This document shows positions 7,956 through 16,482 of a DNA stretch of 64,000 nucleotides, in pieces (position 1 is the stretch's first letter; every line of letters begins with the position of its first letter). The notes beneath the pieces were generated by a model. It had not been told where the DNA came from and did not search any database. It saw nothing but the letters and a program-made list of their open reading frames with translations. Location: contig NZ_CP081870.1 in NCBI RefSeq assembly GCF_022170785.1, positions 4,092,001 through 4,156,000 on the forward strand. The letters are read 5' to 3'. The stretch comes from Rossellomorea marisflavi. GTDB taxonomy: Bacteria > Bacillota > Bacilli > Bacillales > Bacillaceae_B. The position numbers were made by a program, and so were the translations under genes.

Positions 7956-9897
7956 TTCGCTGATCCTGAAGAATCTGAAGAAGAACATCAAGAACTACTA
8001 TCTCTATGTATTTGCCCTTGTATTCGGTGTCGCCCTGTATTTTGCCTTCGTGACGCTGCAGTTCGACCCGGCACTCGATCAAACAAAGGGGGACGTGAAG
8101 GGCGCAGCCGCCATCAAGGTTTCATCCTATCTTCTGGTGATCATCGTGGCAGTCTTCCTGCTTTATGCGAATACCATTTTCATCAAGAGAAGGAGCAAGG
8201 AAATCGGGCTGTTCCAGCTCATCGGGATGACTAAGAACCGGATCTTCAAGCTGTTGACCGTAGAAAACGCCATCCTTTACTTCGGTTCGATGGTGATCGG
8301 GATCTTCGCCGGGTTCTCCTTCTCAAAGTTGATCCTGATGGTCCTTTTCAAGGTGACCGGGGTGTCTTCAACCGCAGAGCTCCGCTTCTCCGGAGACGCA
8401 CTTCTCCAGACGATCATTGTATTCATCGGCATCTATCTCCTCATCATGATGATGAATGCCTTCTTTATCAAAAAACAATCGATCCTGGCCTTATTCAACG
8501 TGAAGTCATCAACGGAGAATTCAATGAAAGGCATGTCGATTTGGGAAGTCTTCATGGGGCTTTGTGGAATCGGACTGATAGCGGCGGGTTACTATGTATC
8601 TACCAGGCTCTTTGGAGGCGACTTCACCTCCATGACCGAATTATTCATGGCCATGGCGTTCATCCTTGGGTCTGTCATCATTGGAACCTATTTCTTTTAT
8701 AAAGGGTCTGTCGGCTTCATCTTTAACGTGATCAGGAAACAGCAAGGAGGCTACCTCAGCATCAACCAGGTGCTGTCCCTCTCATCGATCATGTTCCGTA
8801 TGAAGTCCAACTCCCTGCTCCTTACCGTCATTACCACGGTATCGGCCCTTGCCATCGGTCTCTTATCGTTGACGTATATCTCGTATTATTCAGCCGATAA
8901 AACAGCGATCAGCCAGACGCCGAACCACTTTGCCCTTGAGGATGAAAATGAACTGAAGATCTTTGAGGAGACGCTGAAGCAGAAAGACATCCCGTACGAT
9001 GTCACAAAGATCGAGGTCATCCAGGTAAACGCTGATTTGTCTGCCATCATGAAGCAGAAAGAAAACGAAGGGTTCCAGATGGATACCCGTAATACCCAGA
9101 TGGCTGTGATCAGCGATAAGGACGTGAAGGGAGTGAATCTCTCTCCTGGCGAAACGATCCTGACGGGCTACAGTGATATGCTCAGCCGCTTTATTCCCAT
9201 GAAGGATTCCGGTCGTGTAGTCTACAAAGGGAAAGAGCATAAGGAAAAACAGAACTACCTGAGCATGGAGGATGATTTCTATGTTTCGTGGAAGTTCACA
9301 GGAGGCGGTTTCCCCATCGGGATTGTTGATGATGCCTTATTCAACAAGCTCAAGAGCGATCTGGATCCTTCCATTCAAATGGAAACCAGTCTATATCTAG
9401 GGTTGGATGTGAAAGAAACGTCCCAGTTGAAAGATGCCAACAAACTGTTCAATCAAACGTTCAATCAGGAAACCACCCAGTCCATCTCTCAACTCAACAG
9501 CAAAGAACAACAACGGTCCAACATGGGGATCGCCATGTTCTGTGTTGCGTTCCTTGGACTTGCCTTCCTTGTCACATCAGGCTGCATCCTCTACTTTAAG
9601 CAGATGGATGAAAGCGAAGACGAGAAACCCAATTACACGATCCTGCGCAAGCTTGGCTATATCCGTGGAGATCTTCTACGAGGGATTCAATTCAAACAGC
9701 TGTTCAATTTTGGAATCCCCCTCATGATCGGGCTTCTTCACAGCTACTTTGCCGTCAAGTCGGGCTGGTTCTTCTTCGGGAATGACTTTTGGGCTCCGAC
9801 CTTGATCGTCATGGGTGTGTATGCCGTTCTTTATTCCATGTTTGGCATCCTGTCCGTCCTCTATTACCAGAAAGTCATCAGGGACTCCTTGTCATGA
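7945..9897 (+). CDS. BceB-type FtsX-family ABC transporter permease
   Basis: Membrane subunit of 650 residues, the usual size for BceB-like permeases. Paired FtsX-like membrane regions (first helices around 20-37 and 60-75, the last at 605-640) surround a large extracytoplasmic domain of about 200 residues (roughly 330-530), the part implicated in peptide recognition and in signalling to the kinase. The motif [20 protein letters not shown] near residue 75 is characteristic of FtsX permeases. Overlaps the ATPase gene by 11 bases and ends just before a strong terminator, closing the module. Confidence 0.93.
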   Translation: MNVNSLILKNLKKNIKNYYLYVFALVFGVALYFAFVTLQFDPALDQTKGDVKGAAAIKVSSYLLVIIVAVFLLYANTIFIKRRSKEIGLFQLIGMTKNRIFKLLTVENAILYFGSMVIGIFAGFSFSKLILMVLFKVTGVSSTAELRFSGDALLQTIIVFIGIYLLIMMMNAFFIKKQSILALFNVKSSTENSMKGMSIWEVFMGLCGIGLIAAGYYVSTRLFGGDFTSMTELFMAMAFILGSVIIGTYFFYKGSVGFIFNVIRKQQGGYLSINQVLSLSSIMFRMKSNSLLLTVITTVSALAIGLLSLTYISYYSADKTAISQTPNHFALEDENELKIFEETLKQKDIPYDVTKIEVIQVNADLSAIMKQKENEGFQMDTRNTQMAVISDKDVKGVNLSPGETILTGYSDMLSRFIPMKDSGRVVYKGKEHKEKQNYLSMEDDFYVSWKFTGGGFPIGIVDDALFNKLKSDLDPSIQMETSLYLGLDVKETSQLKDANKLFNQTFNQETTQSISQLNSKEQQRSNMGIAMFCVAFLGLAFLVTSGCILYFKQMDESEDEKPNYTILRKLGYIRGDLLRGIQFKQLFNFGIPLMIGLLHSYFAVKSGWFFFGNDFWAPTLIVMGVYAVLYSMFGILSVLYYQKVIRDSLS

Positions 9898-9906
9898 AAC
9901 AAAGTA

Positions 9907-9954
9907 AAAACCCGAAAACATTTGCCGTATCGCATGCAAATGTTTTCGGGTTTT
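9907..9954. terminator. Strong bidirectional terminator after the BceAB-like operon
   Basis: Nineteen-base arms AAAACCCGAAAACATTTGC and GCAAATGTTTTCGGGTTTT flank a 10-base loop, with A and T runs on the two sides. It serves the plus-strand permease and possibly the converging minus-strand gene at 9993. The flanks resemble the terminator at 62005-62052. Confidence 0.9.
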
Positions 9955-9992
9955 ACTATGACTAAAACAGGTTGCTCCTGCCTCTTTCTCGT

Positions 9993-10910
9993 TTATATAT
10001 AGAACAATCTCCGGGGTCTAAGACAGGAAATTAAAGAGAGGATACCCAAGAAAAACTCATAAAAAATCACCATGACTGCGATTTCCAGCCAGCCATCCGC
10101 TTCCCATGCCTGCATATTCACACATAGGATGGCCACCACTACAAGCATCGGTATCTGCCCCTTCAATTGAAACATCATCCCTCGCTTAATCGAGAACTTT
10201 TTCACTTCCGCTGTATGCGGTGATAGGACTTCTTTTGCCTGAAGGACCAGCCGCTCCACATACTCTGCAACCCCGATCTTCTTCAATCCCAGGAAGAAAG
10301 AGTCCTCTACCGTCTCAGGGTCAAGAAGCCATACGTACCCTTCCCCTGCAATAAATGCTTCCTCCCGGTAAGAAGTCAGCCTATCAGGAAAGATGGTTGT
10401 CACCACATTCGGGGCCCCGTATCCTTTTTCCTTGAACTCTCTCACGGTTTTTCGTTCTTCTTCAGAAACCCCTTCTTCTTCCAAAAGCTCATTCCATTCA
10501 TCTTCTTCGAATGAATCCTCATAGATCAGCCACTTCTGGATTTTCACTTCCTCCACCTGCACAGCTTCCCGTTCCTCCTGCAGGGCAAAGAAATCCTTGA
10601 ACAGCTCCTCCATACCCTCATGGTAAGGCTGGAACCAGAAGGTGTATTGATCACCTTCAACCCATTCCACAAGTGCCTCTTTCACCGATGAAGCATGAAG
10701 AGCCATGCCCCTCCGTTCTTCCGCATGATAAAAGATAGACATGCTGCTTTTTCCGATACATGATATGACCCGATCAGAAAAATCACTTCCTACTGCCGGA
10801 GGGAGCTCGTTCAATCCGTATTGCTTTTTTACATTTTTCGATTGTCGCCCGTATCCTCCTTCTTTCAATAACGATGCAAAGTCTGATGCACTGAGCGTCA
10901 GCCTTTTCAT
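9993..10910 (-). CDS. Hypothetical protein with C-terminal membrane helices
   Basis: I do not recognise the family. The 305-residue product starts MKRLTLSASDFASLLKEGGYG, has a soluble acidic region rich in Glu/Trp/Phe (about 75-215, including FEEDEWNELLEEEGVSEEERKTVREF), and ends with two hydrophobic helices (about 250-268 and 274-293) before a basic tail. The start at 10910 is chosen for its GGAGGGG ribosome binding site 5 bases upstream; the frame stays open for 43 more codons that overlap the neighbour. It follows a small membrane-protein gene by 13 bases, so the two are probably co-transcribed and may form a membrane pair. Confidence 0.75.
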   Translation of the reverse strand: MKRLTLSASDFASLLKEGGYGRQSKNVKKQYGLNELPPAVGSDFSDRVISCIGKSSMSIFYHAEERRGMALHASSVKEALVEWVEGDQYTFWFQPYHEGMEELFKDFFALQEEREAVQVEEVKIQKWLIYEDSFEEDEWNELLEEEGVSEEERKTVREFKEKGYGAPNVVTTIFPDRLTSYREEAFIAGEGYVWLLDPETVEDSFFLGLKKIGVAEYVERLVLQAKEVLSPHTAEVKKFSIKRGMMFQLKGQIPMLVVVAILCVNMQAWEADGWLEIAVMVIFYEFFLGILSLISCLRPRRLFYI

Positions 10911-10923
10911 CTCATCCCCTCCT

Positions 10924-11292
10924 TCACCCTTCAAATACGAATGATACCAACATACTAAGTATGAACAACACCAATGCATATAAGATGCCCAATGCTTTAT
11001 TGATGACAAACGGAAGCCGACAGAGCACGAGCTGGACATGGTGATTAAGGATCATGCCCGGCCATAGGACAAATTTCAGGACTATATGAAAAAAGGTATC
11101 TTTATGATCATGAATTCGATATTCATAGAAAGCGATCACGACCAGTTGATTAAAAACGGACCATAGAGCGCATAGCCCGTTAATGAAAAAGAAGACCGGA
11201 AGATAAGAGCTTGGAAAAGGCAGCCCCAACTGATAAGGAAAAAAGGACATGAGACAAACAGCCACCATCATCGCAATCGCTCGCTTCATCAT
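10924..11292 (-). CDS. Small hypothetical integral membrane protein
   Basis: Product of about 122 residues with three to four predicted membrane helices: an N-terminal AIAMMVAVCLMSFF, then VFFFINGLCALWSVFNQLVVIAFY, and a C-terminal ALGILYALVLFILSMLVSFVF. A loop rich in His (YRIHDHKDTFFHIV, NHHVQ) lies between them. No family recognised. GAGGTG precedes the paired ATG codons at 11292 and 11289; upstream in-frame TTG 11310 is less likely. It is first of a two-gene unit with the gene ending at 9993. Confidence 0.7.
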   Translation of the reverse strand: MMKRAIAMMVAVCLMSFFPYQLGLPFPSSYLPVFFFINGLCALWSVFNQLVVIAFYEYRIHDHKDTFFHIVLKFVLWPGMILNHHVQLVLCRLPFVINKALGILYALVLFILSMLVSFVFEG

Positions 11293-11319
11293 TGTCACCT
11301 CGTCATCCAAAGAGTAAAA

Positions 11320-11347
11320 AAGCCCCTTCCGCCTGGGGAAGGGGCTT
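11320..11347 (-). terminator. Terminator of the lipoprotein gene
   Basis: Eleven-base arms AAGCCCCTTCC / GGAAGGGGCTT around a 6-base loop. On the minus strand a T6 run follows, a classic intrinsic terminator just after the stop of the gene ending at 11359. Confidence 0.9.
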
Positions 11348-11358
11348 CTGCGTCACAA

Positions 11359-12018
11359 TCAGTTAGAGAACTGTTGATTGTCAGGTTGGTAATCCACATC
11401 ATATTTTTTTGCCAAATCGCTCATGGCCATATGATATTCCTGTGCTGCCAGAAGGTATTCCTGCGCCTTCGCATTGGAATCTTCAATCAAAGAAACGTCC
11501 TGCTTTTCGATCCCTTCTTTCTGTAGCATGAGGGCCTCATGGTAAGTGGCTACAATATCTTTCAATTTAGCCGTCATAGGCTCAAGTTCCTCAAACGGGG
11601 TTTCAATGTTCTCAGCCGTGTCCACTGCTTTTTCATAAGTCGGGATAACCTCTTTGGTCAAGACTTCGTACATATCTTCATCGTTTGTATAGTTCTCTCC
11701 TGATACACCTTGAAGAGCTACAACAGCCTCGGTTTCATAATCGGCAATTTTCCGTACATCATCATTGATATACGTAATGAGGGCCTCCTGTTTTTCAGCA
11801 TCGGAGAGGTCTTTTTTCGGCTCTTCTTTCTTTGCCGTATCCTCTTTATCTGTTTCTTCCTTGCTTTCGTCTTTAGTAGCTTCTTCTTTTTTGCTGTCTT
11901 CCTTCTTCTCTGTTTGAGTGCTTTCTTTTTTCTCCGACTTTTCGTCAGAAGACGTGCTCTGGCTGCAGCCCATCACGATGAATGATAAAGCCACGAGCAT
12001 GATGATTAATTTTTTCAC
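11359..12018 (-). CDS. Putative lipoprotein, Lys/Glu-rich linker plus helical domain
   Basis: Secreted lipoprotein of about 219 residues, function unknown. Signal peptide MKKLIIMLVALSFIVMGC ends in a lipobox (VMGC); a charged low-complexity linker (about 20-75, Lys/Glu/Asp/Thr repeats) probably spans the wall; the rest (about 76-215) is predicted helical (YINDDVRKIADYETEAVVALQGVSG...). The GTG at 12018 is preferred because AGAGG lies 10-11 bases upstream and the signal peptide then starts MKK; the in-frame TTG at 12036 would add six residues. It is monocistronic, with its own terminator. Confidence 0.8.
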   Translation of the reverse strand: MKKLIIMLVALSFIVMGCSQSTSSDEKSEKKESTQTEKKEDSKKEEATKDESKEETDKEDTAKKEEPKKDLSDAEKQEALITYINDDVRKIADYETEAVVALQGVSGENYTNDEDMYEVLTKEVIPTYEKAVDTAENIETPFEELEPMTAKLKDIVATYHEALMLQKEGIEKQDVSLIEDSNAKAQEYLLAAQEYHMAMSDLAKKYDVDYQPDNQQFSN

Positions 12019-12309
12019 GCTGATCCATCCTCTCAAGATTGTTTTGGTTATTTAAGAAATCAATGGCTTCTTCCGCTTCATCCATGAACGCGAGACAGCA
12101 ATCAATTAATTAAAGATTCGCTTCTGCCAATTTCCCCTTTGGCCAGGTTGATTTGGGGTCATCATGGCTTATCCCTGGATCATCAGGGACACAACCACTA
12201 AAAATTCCAATCTTTTCAACTATAGCATGATTGGTAAAATACTGTTATGATAGCATTTGTTTATTTTTGGATGTCACCCACCTAGGTTATTAGTCTCAAA
12301 AATTCCGTT

Positions 12310-12335
12310 GATTGGAAGGAGATCTCCTTCCAATC
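12310..12335. repeat. Perfect 26-bp palindrome in the 12019-12590 intergenic region
   Basis: Arms GATTGGAAGGAGA and TCTCCTTCCAATC form a gapless palindrome followed by TTTC. It may be an intrinsic terminator with a tiny loop or an operator; it contains a Shine-Dalgarno-like AAGGAGA and its complement. Elsewhere in these 572 bases I see a short hairpin CCCTG/CAGGG near 12171-12187 and A/T-rich DNA that should hold the divergent promoters, but no convincing gene. Confidence 0.6.
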
Positions 12336-12590
12336 TTTCATACACCTGGCATGTTTGATAAGAATGCAAGGCTTTCTGACTACACCCTTCCATTTACTTT
12401 ATTTCGTAATGAAACTGATTCTTTTTTATCAGTGGACCGATGCTTGAGCATTTAGTCTTCAATAGTTTGAACTACATGTTAAATATCACTTCTAAAGGAA
12501 AGTTAAACCTTTTATGTGAAATATTATTTTGGGATGAACCTGAAACCATTCATTCCATCTATCCGTATAACAGGAGAGGTGAAAGACGGA

Positions 12591-13097
12591 ATGTACATAC
12601 ATATTGAAGAACCAACCGAAACGATATCAAAAGATGCCGTCCAGATGTGGCGGCTGACCAATACCATCGGGCATGCTATTGCACTGATCATCATTGCAGT
12701 GCTACTGTACTGTGCGGATCATTTCCACTGGTATGGATGGGTGAGTCCTGTCCTGTACACTTTGGGAGGACTCCTGATCCTATCCGCCCTGTACTCCATT
12801 CTCCTGGAACCGGTTTTCGTCCAGCGCCATTGGAGGTACCGGATCGATGAAGAGTTCATCCAACTCAAGAACGGGAAGTGGAATACGAAGCATGTGGTCA
12901 TTCCCATGGAGAAAGTCGAATATGTACGAACGGAGCAGGGACCTTTCTTACGCAAATATGGGCTGTACGATTTAGAGATCGGGACCACCACATCAAATCA
13001 TACGATCCCTGCCATCCCGCAGGCTGAAGCAGAGCGGCTGAAGGCCGTCATCGCCACCTACGCGAAAGTCCGGGATGAGGAGGAGGAAGCCATATGA
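12591..13097 (+). CDS. ydbS: YdbS-like PH-domain membrane protein
   Basis: Bacterial PH-domain (bPH2, formerly DUF304) membrane protein. The 168 residues contain two adjacent N-terminal helices (IGHAIALIIIAVLLYCA and WVSPVLYTLGGLLILSALYSILL), then WRYRIDEEFIQLKNGKWNTKHVVIPMEKVEYV, the characteristic opening of a bPH2 domain. The ATG at 12591 is chosen for AGGAGAGGTG upstream and because YdbS homologues begin close to this point; a GTG at 12516 would add 25 unlikely residues. Overlaps the next gene by 4 bases (ATGA). The pair corresponds to Bacillus ydbST, implicated in tolerance to some antimicrobial peptides; that role is family knowledge. Confidence 0.85.
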   Translation: MYIHIEEPTETISKDAVQMWRLTNTIGHAIALIIIAVLLYCADHFHWYGWVSPVLYTLGGLLILSALYSILLEPVFVQRHWRYRIDEEFIQLKNGKWNTKHVVIPMEKVEYVRTEQGPFLRKYGLYDLEIGTTTSNHTIPAIPQAEAERLKAVIATYAKVRDEEEEAI

Positions 13098-14536
13098 GCG
13101 GTATCCAGCGGTTCCACCCTGCCTTTCTTGTTGTGGAGCTTGTGTCTTTTGTAAAGGGCGTGTTCTTCATCTACTTCTTCTTATTCGTCCTGAAAGCCCA
13201 ATCCAATTCCGGATGGGTGGTATGGGGAAGATACATCCTCATTGCCTGTTCCGTCTGGGCCATCGTGAATATCTTCTTGAAATGGAGATTTCACGGCTAT
13301 GAAGTGACTGAGAGGACGATTGTTCTTCATGAAGGGGTATTTGTGAAAACAAAGCGGACGGCAGGACTGGACCGCGTTCATAACCAGACCTCCAACACGA
13401 CATTTGTCCACAAATGGTTCGGTCTCACATCGTTGAAACTTGAAACCGGGACTTCCGGTGATCACGGAGAGATAGATTTTCCCGTGATCACCCAAGAAGA
13501 AAAAGAACGGATCCTTTCCCTAGTCGGATTGCAGCAGCGTGAGACCGGACGCGAGGAAGGGGATGAAATCTTTGAGGCTGAAGCCGTGCGCACATTGCGC
13601 TTCCAGTCAAAGAAAAAAGACCTGATACGGGCCTCCTTTACATCCTTGAGCTTTCTTGCGATCTTCCCGCTCCTCAGTGCCGCTTATTCGAACCTTGCCG
13701 TGTTCTTCAATCTAGAAGACGGGGCGGAAGGAGCTTGGGATTACCTGGTCCTCCACTGGTGGATGTTGATCATTCTTTTTGTCATTGCCCTTCTCATTTC
13801 ATCGGTCATCGGCTATGTCAGGGTCTATTTGAAATACGGGAAGTTCACGATCAGCGACGATCATGACAAGATCTACATCGAAAAAGGAGTGGCAAACGTG
13901 ACCCACTTCTCTATCCCGAAGCGGAACGTACAGGCCGTCGTGGTAGAACAATCGCTCCTGAAGCGTCTTCTGGGGCTGGCATCGGTGAAGCTGATCAGCG
14001 CCGGATCATCTGAGCTTGAAAGCGAGGAAACAAGTTCACTCTATCCATTCCTCCCGAAGCATGAAGCCTATCGAATCATCCAGGACATGCTTCCCGACTA
14101 TGAGATCCAAGAACAAATGGGTCGCTTTCCACGACAGGTCCTTTGGGCTAAGCTTCTCAGGCCCTATTATGTGACCGTCCTGTCCATTGCAGGCTTCCTC
14201 ATTTTCAAACCGGCCTTCCTTTGGGTTTCCGCCATCCTCTTTATATTGGCAGTCATTCTGAGGGTACTCGACTACGCCTTTACCAGTTACATCCGTCACG
14301 GGGACCTGATCCAGATCCGGAGCGGCGCCCTCACGACAGAAACCTTTGTAACCCATAAACGGAGGATCCAACAGGCAACCGTCACCCACTCATGGCTACA
14401 GCGCCGATTCGGGATTGCCACTCTTTCCTTCACCAACAGGGCCGATCCCACCCACGTCAGCGAGCTTTACGGGGTATCCAGGGAAGAAGCCGGCGAATTC
14501 TATGATTGGTACAAACAAAAATCCGCTTCGTCTTAA
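13094..14536 (+). CDS. ydbT: YdbT-like membrane protein with multiple PH domains
   Basis: Partner of the preceding ydbS-like gene, 480 residues. It repeats the unit of membrane helices followed by a bPH2 domain three times: FVKGVFFIYFFLF then GYEVTERTIVLHEGVFVKTKRTAGLDRVH; FTSLSFLAIFPLL then FTISDDHDKIYIEKGVANVTHFSIPKRNVQ; and VLSIAGFLIFKPAFL then IQIRSGALTTETFVTHKRRIQ. The spacing and the repeated 'I..G......T..IP..R.Q' pattern are diagnostic of YdbT. Translationally coupled to ydbS and ended by a terminator that overlaps its last codons. Confidence 0.88.
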   Translation: MSGIQRFHPAFLVVELVSFVKGVFFIYFFLFVLKAQSNSGWVVWGRYILIACSVWAIVNIFLKWRFHGYEVTERTIVLHEGVFVKTKRTAGLDRVHNQTSNTTFVHKWFGLTSLKLETGTSGDHGEIDFPVITQEEKERILSLVGLQQRETGREEGDEIFEAEAVRTLRFQSKKKDLIRASFTSLSFLAIFPLLSAAYSNLAVFFNLEDGAEGAWDYLVLHWWMLIILFVIALLISSVIGYVRVYLKYGKFTISDDHDKIYIEKGVANVTHFSIPKRNVQAVVVEQSLLKRLLGLASVKLISAGSSELESEETSSLYPFLPKHEAYRIIQDMLPDYEIQEQMGRFPRQVLWAKLLRPYYVTVLSIAGFLIFKPAFLWVSAILFILAVILRVLDYAFTSYIRHGDLIQIRSGALTTETFVTHKRRIQQATVTHSWLQRRFGIATLSFTNRADPTHVSELYGVSREEAGEFYDWYKQKSASS

Positions 14537-14559
14537 AGAGACGGGCGGATTTATTTTTT
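14518..14559 (+). terminator. Terminator of ydbST
   Basis: Arms AAATCCGC (14518-14525) and GCGGATTT (14545-14552), extended by an inner GTCT/AGAC pairing, followed by TTATTTTTT. The 5' arm lies inside the last codons of ydbT. Confidence 0.85.
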
Positions 14560-14574
14560 GAAGACGAATAAGAT

Positions 14575-14589
14575 TGAGAATTATTATCA
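14575..14589. promoter_or_regulatory. Fur-box-like sequence in a convergent intergenic region
   Basis: TGAGAATTATTATCA matches the 7-1-7 Fur box TGATAAT-N-ATTATCA at all but one position. It lies between the ydbT terminator and the terminator of the minus-strand DUF1540 gene, so no obvious promoter is attached. Confidence 0.5.
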
Positions 14590-14594
14590 ATACT

Positions 14595-14624
14595 AAAAAA
14601 CAAGACAACCCCATGGTTGCCTTG
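14595..14624 (-). terminator. Terminator of the DUF1540 gene
   Basis: Read on the minus strand, CAAGGCAACC pairs imperfectly with GGGTTGTCTTG around a short loop and is followed by TTTTTT. It lies just beyond the stop at 14635. Confidence 0.75.
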
Positions 14625-14634
14625 CTTTCTGTCA

Positions 14635-14790
14635 TTACATACCCGGTTCGAACGTCTTACAGTCGGTTTCCTTGCTGTCATGGGCTTCATTTCCTCTGTG
14701 ACTCACCACAAAGATCTGATCAGCCGAACAGCGTTTGCCTTCTTTGTTGTAGCGGCAGTTACTGACTTCGCATAGTACATCTTGTGCCAT
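14635..14790 (-). CDS. DUF1540 small cysteine-rich protein
   Basis: Fifty-one-residue protein, translated by hand. MAQDVLCEVSNCRYN opens the domain, followed by KEGKRCSADQIFVVSHRG and a third-cysteine segment HDSKETDCKTFEPGM. The C-x4-NC-x-YN-x3-G-x2-C-x-A-x2-I spacing is that of the DUF1540 family, small Bacillus proteins thought to bind metal through four cysteines (here C7, C12, C21, C44). GAGGAGG lies 8 bases before the ATG. It is alone on the minus strand with its own terminator. Function unknown; a sporulation or metal-linked role is inference only. Confidence 0.85.
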   Translation of the reverse strand: MAQDVLCEVSNCRYNKEGKRCSADQIFVVSHRGNEAHDSKETDCKTFEPGM

Positions 14791-14942
14791 GGTTATTCAC
14801 CTCCTCAGCTACCCTTTAGCGTTCTCATTTTCTCTGCGGTTCATACCTTGAGCCATAGCATTCCACAAGCGAGTTGAAGAAGTCATATCCTTCGGGCTCC
14901 TCCCATATATTAAGTTCATCAATGATGATGGAGGGGGCTTAT

Positions 14943-15203
14943 ATGAACGACAGACGTTTATATCACGTCCAAAACTTAGCTTTGGACATCATGGATCGAA
15001 TGAACGATGAGCATGCACTGAAGGAAGGAACAAACTTAAAGGTAGTCGTCGATCTCTTATCCAGGGCAATCGGGAGTCTTGCAGACCCTTCTGGGAATTT
15101 GTCTCTGGATTATATTGAAGAAAAAGTGGCATCTGCTCATTATGCAGTTTTTCATAATGAGCAAAAGCTGTCTTGTTTGAAATCGACACCAGTAACAAGA
15201 TAA
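14943..15203 (+). CDS. Small hypothetical protein
   Basis: Unrecognised 86-residue soluble protein starting MNDRRLYHVQNLALDIMDRMN, predicted helical, with SLDYIEEKVASAHYAVFHNEQ near the end. The ATG at 14943 is chosen because GGAGGGGG lies 5 bases upstream; the frame stays open further upstream (to 14874) without a comparable ribosome binding site. The stop codon abuts a strong bidirectional terminator shared with the converging siderophore operon. Confidence 0.65.
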   Translation: MNDRRLYHVQNLALDIMDRMNDEHALKEGTNLKVVVDLLSRAIGSLADPSGNLSLDYIEEKVASAHYAVFHNEQKLSCLKSTPVTR

Positions 15204-15240
15204 AAAGCTGGTCAGCAGGTAATCCTGCTGACCAGCTTTT
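15203..15240. terminator. Bidirectional terminator between small gene and siderophore operon
   Basis: Long perfect arms AAAAGCTGGTCAGCAGG and CCTGCTGACCAGCTTTT around TAAT. A and T runs on both sides serve the plus-strand gene ending at 15203 and the minus-strand aspartokinase ending at 15244. Confidence 0.92.
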
Positions 15241-15243
15241 CAT

Positions 15244-16452
15244 TCAGTAAATACCTGCCGCCTCAAAAGCTTGGACTTCATCCAACCCAAATGCTGAGTG
15301 AAGAAGAGAAGCCAGATCAACCGCATGAGACTCTTCCACAACGGTCGTCACGTGATTAGTACAGTTTTCTATGATATGGAACCCGAGCCCATTCTCTTGG
15401 AGTATCTGTCTGACCTTATCCCGAATCACAGGACAGGTCTTTTTATCCTTTGCAACCACCGTCACCGTGGCTTTTCTGGCCCGCCTGAAGATGGCCCCTG
15501 CACTGTCAAAGATTGAATCTGCACGCTCTAGATCGTCCTCCGCTAACAAAAAGGCAAGAGTATCTCCACCCTCTTCTATCAGGGTATCGTATTCCATCCC
15601 CCATAAGGTCAAGCGTGAGGAGATGAGCCGTTTGATTTTCATCCTATTCTGAATGGGTGAGAGAGTATAACAGAATCTGCCCTTATGAAAGACGACCCCA
15701 CAAACAGGATGACTGACTCCCTTACTTGGTGATCCATGGATCCATGTACCTCCTACCCTGCTCATACTAGATCGGACCACCAGAGGGACGTTATAAGGCA
15801 TTGCATGTTCAATCGCTTTCGGATGCAGGACCCCGGCTCCCCTACGTGCCATCGTTAACATCTCTTCATACGTCAAGGAGCTGATCATGACGGCATTCTT
15901 TATATAACGGGGATCTGAGGTATAAACCCCTTCAACATCTGTATAAATCTCACATCTTTCGGCACCTAGCTTGGTCGCAAGCGCTGCAGCAGTCGTGTCG
16001 GAGCCACCTCTTCCAAGGGTGGAGATATCACCATCTCCCGTTATTCCCTGAAATCCTGCAACGACTACGACATTCCCCATCTTCAACTCCCCCTGTATCC
16101 TCTCGGGGGCAATCGACAGGATCGATGCCCCTCCGTGATCGGTCGTCGTGGAAATCCCCGCCTGCCAGCCGGTCAAGCCGGTGGCAGCCACCCCTTCTTC
16201 CCTGAGGGCCATACATAGTAGAGCAACCGTCACCTGTTCTCCCGTCGAAAGAAGCATATCCAGGTCCCGCTTATGATGCCTAGTGGTGATATGGTCAGCA
16301 AGCTTCATCAGTTCATCGGTTGTATCTCCCATAGCCGAAACGACGATGACCAGATCTTGTCCACCGGCTTTTTCAAGCGCCACCTTCCGAGCAATCCCTT
16401 TAATATTTGATACCGATTCTACGGATGTGCCTCCGTATTTCTGTACAATCAC
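15244..16452 (-). CDS. lysC: Aspartokinase at the end of the siderophore operon
   Basis: ATP-dependent aspartate kinase, first step to aspartate semialdehyde. N-terminal kinase motifs IVQKYGGTSVES, VIVVSAMGDTTDEL, LLSTGEQVT, VAGFQGIT and LGRGGSDTTAAALA are all present, then a C-terminal ACT region (VTVVAKDKKTCPVIRDKV). About 402 residues, close to Bacillus LysC. The GTG at 16452 is preferred since AGAAGG lies 7 bases upstream and homologues begin next to this residue; ATG 16473 lacks a good ribosome binding site. It follows the IucA/IucC gene by about 30 bases, so it is probably the seventh gene of the operon, supplying aspartate semialdehyde for diaminobutyrate. Whether its ACT domain responds to lysine or threonine cannot be told. 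Confidence 0.9.
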   Translation of the reverse strand: MIVQKYGGTSVESVSNIKGIARKVALEKAGGQDLVIVVSAMGDTTDELMKLADHITTRHHKRDLDMLLSTGEQVTVALLCMALREEGVAATGLTGWQAGISTTTDHGGASILSIAPERIQGELKMGNVVVVAGFQGITGDGDISTLGRGGSDTTAAALATKLGAERCEIYTDVEGVYTSDPRYIKNAVMISSLTYEEMLTMARRGAGVLHPKAIEHAMPYNVPLVVRSSMSRVGGTWIHGSPSKGVSHPVCGVVFHKGRFCYTLSPIQNRMKIKRLISSRLTLWGMEYDTLIEEGGDTLAFLLAEDDLERADSIFDSAGAIFRRARKATVTVVAKDKKTCPVIRDKVRQILQENGLGFHIIENCTNHVTTVVEESHAVDLASLLHSAFGLDEVQAFEAAGIY

Positions 16453-16482
16453 ACGCTTCACCCTTCTTTCCATTGGATCTGA

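Noticed and set aside
12019-12300. Minus-strand short frame upstream of the lipoprotein (starting MDEAEEAIDFLNN)
   Set aside because: Overlaps the lipoprotein start in another frame with no ribosome binding site; kept as leader sequence.
14574-14765. Plus-strand frame of 63 codons spanning the Fur-like site
   Set aside because: Overlaps the well-supported DUF1540 gene on the other strand and lacks a start signal.
14989-15243. Minus-strand frame of 84 codons over the terminator
   Set aside because: It runs through a strong bidirectional terminator and is antisense to the 86-residue gene.
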